64,000 bases of DNA from Granulimonas faecalis. GTDB taxonomy: Bacteria; Actinomycetota; Coriobacteriia; Coriobacteriales; Atopobiaceae. Shown in pieces: positions 52,063 to 61,573 of this stretch. Position numbers and translations under genes: made by a program. The first letter of the stretch is position 1, and each line of letters starts with the position of its first letter. The stretch spans positions 82,864-146,863 of the forward strand of contig NZ_BQKC01000002.1 of assembly GCF_022834715.1 (NCBI RefSeq), read 5' to 3'. The notes under the pieces are model-generated. The model did no database searches and was not told the origin of the DNA. It saw nothing but the letters and a program-made list of their open reading frames with translations.

Positions 52063-53974
52063 CGCTCCCAGGCCCCGAGGATGGACCCGGCCTGGTCCTC
52101 GGCGACAAGGCCGCTGCCCGCGGCCGTGTAGAGGTCGTTTCGCGGGTCGGGCCGACCGGAGGGGGTGTAGCCGATGTGGGAGGCCTCGGCGAAGAATATC
52201 TCGTAGTCGAGACCGGCGTCGGTGAGGGCCTCCGGCATGTCCACACCCGGAGCCTCGAGCGCGTTCGCGAGTCGCACCGCCTCATCCGGCGCGTACTTCC
52301 CGAAGACCAGGACCGACGTCTTGTTCGACGCCCCGGACCTGCGGAAGGCGAAATCAGGCAGCGACACCACGGCCAGGATCCGGCCGTTCCTGAACAGCCA
52401 GTCCCTCACGGCCGGGCAGTTCGACTGCGGGCCCGCGTTGTTCAAGACCCCGTCGGGGATCACCATGCCGAGGAGACCGCCGGGCTTGAGCCACCCCACG
52501 CTCCTCTCCAGGATGACCTGCTCGGACTGCACCGCGTTCCGACCCCGACCGACGACGAAGGCGTCCAGGCTGGTCCCGTCGAGCTGGTCGTCGTCCCCCC
52601 TCTCGATCTTCGTGCCGAAGGGCGGGTTGCCCACGACAATGTCGAAGACGGAGTTCTTCCTGAGCCTGGGGTTCTCCAGGTTCCCGCTGAGGCAGCTCTT
52701 GTCCGCCTCGATGTTGGTGTGGCCGTCGTGATGGAGCAGGAGGCTGATCTTGCAGATCCGGGCAAGTGTGGGGTGGATCTCGATGCCGAAGACGTTCTTG
52801 AGGGCGAAGTCCCCCTTGACCCGGTCTATCTCCCCTTGACCGGCATAGGCGGCGTCCGCCTCGTTCCAGACCTGCAGGAGCGTCTCGAGCAGGAACCCGC
52901 CGGACCCGCATGTGGGGTCCAGGACGAAATCCGTGGCCTTGGGCCCGAGCATGGCGACGACGAACCGGGCCACCGGACGCATGGTGAAATACTGGCCCAG
53001 GCCGCCGCGGAAGACCGACCCGAAGAAGTCCTCGAAGGCGGTCCCGATCACGTCGGAGTCGGTGTGCATGAACGAGATTCCCTCGATGGCCCTCACCACC
53101 TGGGCGATCTTGTTGTCGGGCAGCTCGATCCTCTCATCTGCGGGGAACAGCGCGTCGTCCTGCGCCTTGGCGGCGGCGAACAGGCCGTGCACGCGGGTGG
53201 CCACGGCGGAGTCCGGCTCCCCGACGCCGACCTGGAAGCCCCTAGGGGCCCCCGTGGGCGTGTAGCGCTCGTCGCGCACCTTCGCGAACATGAGCTTGCT
53301 CCACTCGTCGAAGGCGGAGAGCGGGTCGCGTTTCCCACCGGCCCAGATGATCGAATGGGCCCTCCGGACGGAGGTGCTGATGGTCTCGGAATCGGCCGGG
53401 GCGATGTCTTTCGGACCCCCGGCATAGAGGGCGTAGGAGACCTTCTCCGAGTAGTTCTCGGGAAGCTCGTCCCTGTCGCCGAGGCGGTTCCTCTCCCTCT
53501 CCTTCGCCCCGTAACCTTCCACTTGCCACAGAGCCGACTGCCTGCCGTAGTCCAGGAGGGCGTAGGTCGCCTTGAGGGCCACGGAATTGGCGAAGGCCTG
53601 AGCCTCCCTTCGTCTATCTCCGACTTGGGGGCGTCCCGTTTCTTGTCCTCCACCACAAGCCAGACGTCGGTGCACCGCTTGTCCCGGTACAGAACGACGT
53701 CGGCATAATTATCGTGCGCCCCAATAACCTCGGTCTCGATTCTCTCCGCGTCGTAGCCCTTCTCAAGCACGAGGAACGCTATGGTGTCGGCCCGGACCTC
53801 CTCCTCGGGGTCCGCAATGGAGTAGCTCTTCTTTTTATGGACGTGGTAGACGATCCTGCCACCGTCGAGCTGGATGAGACCTCTTCTGATGGCCTCCAAG
53901 GTCAAGGGGGTAAGACCCAGCTTGGCGCCCGCGTCCATCTGAGACTCGATACTGGTACTCAAATCATCCTCCAT
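51975..53974 (-). CDS. hsdM: N6-adenine DNA methyltransferase with N-terminal HSDR_N domain, frameshifted
   Basis: Starting at ATG 53974, residues 1-115 match the type I R-subunit N-terminal domain (RIVYHVHKKKSYSIADPEEE, then DVWLVVEDKKRD, a nuclease-like E-x-K). A frame change at CCC 53606-53608 then breaks it. The remainder is an N6 methylase: GQYFTMRPVARFVVAML, FVLDPTCGSGGFLLETL (SAM site), FDIVVGNPPFGTK (NPPF catalytic motif) and SDFAF-type later motifs. Joined to the specificity part it would be one chain of about 890 residues, similar to type IIG or methylase-specificity fusion enzymes. Two one-base indels prevent that here. No separate R gene is seen. Confidence 0.85.
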
Positions 53975-54140
53975 TCCTAGGCCTTCCAACAGATTAAGGC
54001 TTGAGTGCCACCTCTGCGGTGGTCCTTGGCGAAGAGCCCCCCTGCCGGCGCCCCCGCCGACCCCCTGCCGGCACCCCCTGCCGGACCCGCTAGAATACCC
54101 CGTGAGCCCACCTTCGCCCCCAGACCCTCGAGGAGCCCCC

Positions 54141-54896
54141 ATGGACACCGCCGAGACCCTCGCCGGGACGTTCCGCCGGCGTCTGCCGAAAGACCCCGCC
54201 GGAACCGCTGGCGAAACCCCCGCGAGAACCCTCGCGGGGGCGCCCGCGGAGTCCCCGTCGGCCGTCCCCGTGGACGCGGTCCGGGACGCCCTCGCGGCCC
54301 GCCTCCGGGAGGCCGTCGAGGTGCTCTTGGCAGGCTCCGCGGCACACCCCGTGGCGCCGTCCGCCGAGCCTGCGCCGCACCCCGCCGCGTACCGCCTGGG
54401 CTGGGCCGCGGGCGAGCTCCTGAACGACGGCCTCGACCTCCCCTTTCGCCGTAGGCACCGCCGGACCCCCGGGAGGAGCCGCCCGGTCCCGCCCCTGGCC
54501 ATGGAAGGCGCCGCCGAGGGGGCCTGCATCGAGATCGACCCGAGGGGGTTCTTGAGGACCTTGGCCGCAGAGGTCGCCTTCGGTCCCACCGCCGAGGCCT
54601 GGAACGGGAGGGTCGAAAAGTATAACGAGCTGAAACGCCTCATCGCCAAGCTCGCCGACGACGAGGGCACCTTGGCGGAGGCCCTCTCGGAAACCCCCGT
54701 GTCCTGGTTCTTCCTGGGAATCGTCACGGAGCATGCCGCTGTGGACATCGAGGAGACGATCGGCGGGTGGTCCCGGTGGACCGAGGCCGAGGGGGCCTTC
54801 TGGGAAAGTGCTGCGGGGGCGGGGCTCTGGGAGAGCTGGCAAGGGCGCCTGCTGTCGGACCGCGCCTCGGGCGGTGCCGCCCGCGGGACGGCCTAG
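54141..54896 (+). CDS. Hypothetical protein
   Basis: Protein of 251 residues. The first 45 residues are Pro/Ala/Thr-rich and are encoded by the same GCCGGAA-type units found between genes (see repeats). The rest is a folded helical domain (GFLRTLAAEVAFGPTAEAWN, VSWFFLGIVTEHAAVDIEET). TAGAAT at about 54090 may be its -10 box. No family recognised. Confidence 0.55.
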   Translation: MDTAETLAGTFRRRLPKDPAGTAGETPARTLAGAPAESPSAVPVDAVRDALAARLREAVEVLLAGSAAHPVAPSAEPAPHPAAYRLGWAAGELLNDGLDLPFRRRHRRTPGRSRPVPPLAMEGAAEGACIEIDPRGFLRTLAAEVAFGPTAEAWNGRVEKYNELKRLIAKLADDEGTLAEALSETPVSWFFLGIVTEHAAVDIEETIGGWSRWTEAEGAFWESAAGAGLWESWQGRLLSDRASGGAARGTA

Positions 54897-54913
54897 GGAC
54901 ACCCTCGGCCAAG

Positions 54914-54951
54914 GAAGAGGCCCCCAGGGGACGATCCCTTAGGGAGCCTCT
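54914..54951. terminator. Bidirectional terminator-like hairpin
   Basis: AAGAGGC near 54914 pairs with GCCTCTT ending at 54951; it lies between the plus gene and the convergent sortase gene. Weak stem but well placed. Confidence 0.5.
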
Positions 54952-54965
54952 TGCCGTCTGGGCCC

Positions 54966-55780
54966 TCAGACCCTGGCGCAGACCACCACGGTGCGCCCAC
55001 GCTGCCCCGCCCAGGGGCTCGAGCAGGTGACGAGGGTGAGGACCCGGGACGTGTCCTCCGCGGTCCCCTGCCAGCCCTCCGCCGACGCCTCCGCCCGGGT
55101 GCCCAGGGATGAGAGCCAGGACCTCAGAGAGGCGACGTCGCATCCGGAGCCGTCCGCCCCGCCGGAAAAGTCGAAGCGCTGCACCTCGGGATCGGCCTTG
55201 TCGCAGCGGAAGGCGAAGAGGGGCCGGAAGGTCTCGGGGCCCTCGGGGACCGACCAGGTGACCGTCCCCAGGGAGCCGAAGACCTCCGGGGTCCAGGCCC
55301 GCCAGAGGGGGCTGAAGGCGCGCCAGTCGTCCACATGATGGCCGTAGACCAAGGTGTGGAGGCCGTAGGCGTCCGTCGCGGGGTCGATGACGGCCGAGCC
55401 GCACAAGGACCGCTCCCCCCAGAAGTTGCGGGAGAGCCAGAAGGAAGGGTCGTCTTCCGTGGCCTGGAGCACCGGGCAGTCGATGGGGGTCCCCTCCACG
55501 GTGAGCCAGGCCGCCACGGCCGGGTTCTCGGCCCTCAGGGCCTCCCAGTCGATGCCGGCCTCCTGGCCCGCCGTCGTCCCGGGGCCGGAACCCTGGGCGA
55601 GGTCCCTCATGGCCTGCCCCTCCAGGGCCGAGGTGCCGTAGACGGCCAGGACGGCGAGGATGGCCGCCACCACCACCGCAGCGATGGCGACGTTCAAGGC
55701 CCTTCTGCCCTTCGAGCGGGGCCGCGCCCCCCTGACCGCACCCACCCGCACGGCCGGTGCGGGCAGGGCCCTGCGCCGCC

Positions 55781-55784
<4 letters not shown>
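54966..55784 (-). CDS. srtB: Class B sortase
   Basis: Protein of 272 residues: membrane anchor 31-49 (NVAIAAVVVAAILAVLAVY), then the sortase domain with WLTVEGTPIDCPVLQ, FWGERSLCGSAVI, VYGHH (catalytic His149), TLVTCSSP (nucleophile Cys254) and GQRGRTVVV (Arg). The class B pattern is clear. GTG start overlaps the clp stop (GTGA) with GGGAG six bases upstream, so translation is coupled. Possible substrates are the LQTG protein at 43493 and other surface genes here. Confidence 0.9.
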
Positions 55785-57685
<1,901 letters not shown>

Positions 57686-57728
57686 GGGCCACCTCCTTGT
57701 CGTATGCGCGGGCCCCCCTTTCGGGGCC

Positions 57729-59426
57729 CTACTCCACGGCGGGTCCCGGCGGGACCACCTTGCCGCGCCTCTCGGCGGCCCTCGGGGCGGCGTCCGGCAG
57801 GACCTCCGGCGCGGCCCCCTGGGAAGGCCCTTGGCGGACCGTGCCGGCGGACCGTGCCGGCGGGGTCTGCCCGGAGGGGCCCTTCGTGGGTCCCCTCCCC
57901 CGTCCGTCTGCGGAGGGGGCGTCTTCGGGGCCCTTCGCCGGCCGCCTTCCGGGGCCCTGGCCGGGGGCGCCTTGCGGGGCGGTCTCGGCCGGGTCCTTCC
58001 CGGGGACCTCAGCGGGCGCTGCCCGGAGGGGCCCGACGGAGTCCAGGAAGTCCCCGACGGGACCAGGGAGGCCCCCGCCACCCTCCGCCAGGGCCCCCTC
58101 GATGCGCCCGCAGGACGCCTCGAGCACCTCCGGCGCCCCCTCGGGGGTGACCGCGGGGACGGGCCCGTCCGAGGAGGGCTCCCACCCGAGGTCCGCGAGG
58201 GTTTCCGCGGCGACCGACCCCGGGTCTTCCGAGGCCGCCTCGTGGAGGGCCCGCGCCTGGACCGCCCCGTCGAGGAACCCCATGGTCCTCAGGGCGGCCG
58301 CCGCGGCCCGGGCGTCGTCCCTGAGGCGGCGGAGCCTCCGGGCCCCGAGGGGGCCGTCGGGGGGCGTGGCGGGGTCCGCGAGGGCCCGGGAGCAGGCCAG
58401 GGCGACCGTGACGGCCTTGGCGCCTGCGTCCCTGGCCTGGGCCGCAGAGGAGAGGGACTCGTCGGCGGGGGCGCAGGGGCGCATCTCGAGGACGGGGCCG
58501 AGGGCGCGGGCGGCGGCCCGGTCCAGCCTGTCGGCCTCGGCGGCCTCGAGGCGACCGGCCACGGCCCGGGCCACCTCGGCGGGCCCGTCGCCCACGGCTA
58601 CCCCGGCCCTGTCCCGGGCCGCGGCGCGGGCGTGGGCGCCCAGAGCGTCGGACGGCCGGTGGCCGGTGGCCGCCGAGGCGGCCATGAGGGCGGCCTCGAT
58701 GTCGCGGCCGGGCGCGGGCATCTCCGCGACCCGGGGCCTTTCGGGGGACGCGAGGCCGCGGAAGGGGGCCATGATCCGGGAGAGCCGCTCCAGCTCGGCC
58801 ACGGCGGCCCTCTTGGCGGCCGCCAGGACGTTCCTGCGGAACTTGCCCTTCCGGGCCCTGGGGGAGCTCTCCGGGCCCGCCTCCACGATGGTGACGTGGG
58901 CGTGGACATGCTCGGTGTTGGTGTGGACGGCGCAGGTGGCGAGGGGCCTGACGTAGCCCTCGCAGAGCCTGTCCGCGGCCCTCATGACGGCACGCCTCAC
59001 GCGGACCACGTCCACCCTGCCCGCCAGGCGGCCAGGAGGGTCTTCCGGGCGGGCCGCGGCCATGGCCCCGACCCTGCGAAGGAAGTCCGTGGCGAACGAG
59101 ATCACCGCCGTGCACACGGCCCGGCCGCGCTCGAAGAGCCCCTGGATCATGCGGGCGGCCGCCCGGGTCCAGGACGCGGGGGCGGAGAGCGTGCGCCCGT
59201 GGCCGGGGAGCGTCCCGAAGGCGGTGCCGTCCCGGGGGGTCCCCGAGGCCGACGGCCTCAAGGGGGGAAGGTCGTAAGCGGCCTCCCCGGGGACCGTGGG
59301 CAGGGCCTCGCAGGCCTCCTCGCGGTTGTCGTAGTCCTCGACATGGGGCCCGGGCCGGCCGCCGCGGGTGCCCCCTGCGGCCGTCCTCAGGGTGAAGCTG
59401 TTGTGGATGACGACGTCGGCCGCCAT
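57729..59426 (-). CDS. MobL-like HUH relaxase
   Basis: Protein of 565 residues. The N-terminus VVIHNSFTLRTAAGGTRGG matches the MobL/MOBP style, with Tyr32 as a candidate nucleophile (HVEDYDNRE). The metal-binding motif is CAVHTNTEHVHAHV at 166-178 (H168, H175 and H177). The remaining 380 residues are Ala/Arg/Glu-rich helix and a low-complexity Gly/Pro tail. Relaxases nick oriT and lead the strand into the recipient. The gene begins three bases after the stop of the preceding gene. It establishes that the element is at least mobilizable. oriT itself was not located. Confidence 0.85.
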   Translation of the reverse strand: MAADVVIHNSFTLRTAAGGTRGGRPGPHVEDYDNREEACEALPTVPGEAAYDLPPLRPSASGTPRDGTAFGTLPGHGRTLSAPASWTRAAARMIQGLFERGRAVCTAVISFATDFLRRVGAMAAARPEDPPGRLAGRVDVVRVRRAVMRAADRLCEGYVRPLATCAVHTNTEHVHAHVTIVEAGPESSPRARKGKFRRNVLAAAKRAAVAELERLSRIMAPFRGLASPERPRVAEMPAPGRDIEAALMAASAATGHRPSDALGAHARAAARDRAGVAVGDGPAEVARAVAGRLEAAEADRLDRAAARALGPVLEMRPCAPADESLSSAAQARDAGAKAVTVALACSRALADPATPPDGPLGARRLRRLRDDARAAAAALRTMGFLDGAVQARALHEAASEDPGSVAAETLADLGWEPSSDGPVPAVTPEGAPEVLEASCGRIEGALAEGGGGLPGPVGDFLDSVGPLRAAPAEVPGKDPAETAPQGAPGQGPGRRPAKGPEDAPSADGRGRGPTKGPSGQTPPARSAGTVRQGPSQGAAPEVLPDAAPRAAERRGKVVPPGPAVE

Positions 59427-59429
59427 GGC

Positions 59430-59978
59430 CTAGGCGTCCCCGGGGCCCTCGGCGGGAACCCTCACGGCCACGAGGGTGGCGAGGCCGTTGACCTCGGGGC
59501 CGTCGAAGTCGACCTTCTGGACGGACACCTTGGCGGACTCCTCCCCCACCGACTCCTCCACAACGGCCGCCGTGCAGGGCACGTCGAGCACGGCCCCGAC
59601 GAGGGCCGAGAGGTCCACGTCGGCCCTCCTGGAGAAGAAGCCGGACCCCACGAGGGTCGAGAGGTCGGCGTCGGTGAAAGCGGCGGTGAAGTCCACGGGG
59701 ATGGGACTCTCCCCGTGGTCCACGGCGGCCACGCCGTAGCCCAGGACGGGACAGCCGGCCATGGGGTCCCCGGAGACCCTGACGGCCTCCCCGTCCACAT
59801 GGACCCCCGGGCGCCAGTTGCGGTCGCGGTCCCAGACGAGACGGGCACCGGTGACGCGGACCTGGGCCACGGCCTGGAGCACATCCCGGGTGATGGAGAA
59901 CCGCCCGGGGAGACCCCTGGCCTTCACGAGGTCGGCACCGATGGTCAGGGGTTCCGCCTTCTGGACCCTAGCAGCCAT
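59430..59978 (-). CDS. Hypothetical protein in relaxase operon
   Basis: Protein of 182 residues, acidic, beta-rich (DVLQAVAQVRVTGARLVWD, VDLSALVGAVLDVPCTAAVV). The 3' end nearly touches the relaxase start, and its own start overlaps the preceding gene, so it is part of the operon. It could be an accessory relaxosome protein. No family recognised. Confidence 0.55.
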   Translation of the reverse strand: MAARVQKAEPLTIGADLVKARGLPGRFSITRDVLQAVAQVRVTGARLVWDRDRNWRPGVHVDGEAVRVSGDPMAGCPVLGYGVAAVDHGESPIPVDFTAAFTDADLSTLVGSGFFSRRADVDLSALVGAVLDVPCTAAVVEESVGEESAKVSVQKVDFDGPEVNGLATLVAVRVPAEGPGDA

Positions 59979-60369
59979 GGCACTCCCCCGTCTTGCCGAT
60001 GAGGGAGTCGACGAGCCAGCCGTGGAACGACCTCGCGCGGTCGAGCAGCGTGTCCCAGATGAGCAGGCCGAGGCTGCGGAGGGCGAGGGCGATCAGCACC
60101 GAGAACATGACCATGGGCGGACCGACGACCAGGAAGAGCCGGCTCAGCGTCCAGTCGGCGGCGACGCCGCAGAACTCCGCCCAGTCCGTCGCCAGGGAGA
60201 TGGAGAGGTCGATGGCGAAGGGGACGAGGACAGACATCGCCAGGGCCCAGAGAACGAGGTGGACGACGCGACAGAGGACCCAGAGGGCGGACGGGGTCGC
60301 GGACTTCAGCTTGGATTTGACATTCATACGATGTGTGCGCCCGGGCGGCGGACGTAGGGTCCGGGCCAA
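59968..60369 (-). CDS. Membrane protein in relaxase operon
   Basis: Protein of 133 residues with two or three spans (WVLCRVVHLVLWALAMSVLV, FLVVGPPMVMFSVLIALAL). A TTG start at 60369 is favoured by a perfect AGGAGGAGC before it; an ATG at 60327 is the alternative. It ends with a Cys-rich tip (GECHGC). Possible transfer-channel or pilus accessory component. Confidence 0.6.
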   Translation of the reverse strand: MARTLRPPPGRTHRMNVKSKLKSATPSALWVLCRVVHLVLWALAMSVLVPFAIDLSISLATDWAEFCGVAADWTLSRLFLVVGPPMVMFSVLIALALRSLGLLIWDTLLDRARSFHGWLVDSLIGKTGECHGC

Positions 60370-60378
60370 GCGCTCCTC

Positions 60379-60837
60379 CTATCTGTCGGTGCCCGTCGGT
60401 ACGGGGAGGGCGACCAGGGCCGCGACGGCCGCGGCGGCGTCCCTCGTCGGGCAGGTGAACGTGGCCCCGTCGAGAACGAGGCGGTAGGGGTCGTCCGGGT
60501 CCACCGAGACGGACCTGCGGCCGTAGGCCTCGGGAGGAAGTCCGGGCCCGGAGAACTCCACGGAACCGGGCGCGCACGACGCCGTGGCGGAGAAGCGGCG
60601 GTCGCCGCGGCGGTAGATCCCGTCGACCTCCAGGGCGCCGCGGCGCCCCTTGGCGCAGAGGGCAAAGGTGACCCGGTTGGAGACCAAGGCGGAGAGGGCG
60701 CAGCAGGCGGGCAGCGCCGCCATGGCCACGCCCCCCGCCACCGCCCCCGTCGCCGAGGCGAAGGCCATGGCCCAGAACGACGCCACGGCCGCGGCGGCCA
60801 CGGCGCATGCGGCGGCGATGCGTGCCGTGGCCGTCAC
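60379..60837 (-). CDS. Membrane protein
   Basis: Protein of 152 residues starting at GTG that overlaps the previous stop (GTGA). Two spans in the first 60 residues, then a beta-rich cytoplasmic or external domain (VTFALCAKGRRGALEVDGIY, then YRLVLDGATFTCPT). No recognised family. Coupled translation indicates a complex with its neighbour. Confidence 0.6.
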   Translation of the reverse strand: MTATARIAAACAVAAAAVASFWAMAFASATGAVAGGVAMAALPACCALSALVSNRVTFALCAKGRRGALEVDGIYRRGDRRFSATASCAPGSVEFSGPGLPPEAYGRRSVSVDPDDPYRLVLDGATFTCPTRDAAAAVAALVALPVPTGTDR

Positions 60838-61415
60838 CGGCCCTCCCCGATGCGGTCGAGGGCCTTCAGGGTCTCGGCCACGGAGCCGTCGGGCATGGTC
60901 ACGGCCGAGCGGATGCACCGCACCCGGTCGAGGGCCACGGCGAGGTCGGCCTTCGCCTGGGCGGCGTCGCCGCGGGCCGAGGCGAGGTCGGCGGCGAGCT
61001 GGGCGATGCGCTCGTCGCGCTCGGCGATCTTGGCCTCGAGGTCGGCGACCTCGGTCGCGTGGCGCTCATCGCGCTCCCGCATCCAGGCCTCGACCACGCC
61101 CCCGACGTCGCCGAGGATCTCGGCCACGGGGTCCTGGCCGACCGGGGTGCGCGCAGGCCGCCCAGAAGGGCGCGGTGCCGGGGGCGCGGCCGGCGCGGGG
61201 GCGGGCGCCTCCTGCCCCTCGGCAGCCCCGCCGTCTTCGCCGTCACCGTCGGCGCCCTCCACGATCTTCGCGAAGGCGCTGTCGTAGGCGTCGCGGTCGA
61301 AACCGTCGTCGACGGTGCAGAACAGGTCGCCGGCGGCCTCCTCCTCGGCCTCGTAGTCGATGGCGCCGTCGGCGTCCTCGAAGGCGGCGAGCCCCCCTGC
61401 GAAAACGTCCTTCAT
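60834..61415 (-). CDS. Acidic coiled-coil protein
   Basis: Protein of 193 residues: acidic N-terminus (EDADGAIDYEAEEEA), Pro/Ala linker and a coiled coil from about 112 to 165 (ERHATEVADLEAKIAERDER). ATG follows AAAGGAGA on the minus strand. Head of the operon that ends at sortase B. Function unknown; could scaffold the complex. Confidence 0.55.
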   Translation of the reverse strand: MKDVFAGGLAAFEDADGAIDYEAEEEAAGDLFCTVDDGFDRDAYDSAFAKIVEGADGDGEDGGAAEGQEAPAPAPAAPPAPRPSGRPARTPVGQDPVAEILGDVGGVVEAWMRERDERHATEVADLEAKIAERDERIAQLAADLASARGDAAQAKADLAVALDRVRCIRSAVTMPDGSVAETLKALDRIGEGR

Positions 61416-61488
61416 AGGTCTCCTTTCGGTCTCGCGCCCTCGGGCGCGGTGTGTCCTTGGACACAGATTCTGGTGGAGACCGAAGAAA

Positions 61489-61520
61489 GGCGCGGTGTCG
61501 CCTTTTGGGGGCACCGCGCC
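61489..61520 (-). terminator. Terminator after RNAP-like gene
   Basis: GGCGCGGTG pairs with CACCGCGCC; on the minus strand the stem is followed by TTTCTTC. It separates the RNAP-like gene from the operon below. Confidence 0.75.
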
Positions 61521-61573
61521 TGAGCAGGGACTTTGCAGACCGCCTTCCAAAGTCATGTACGAACGGGACGACC

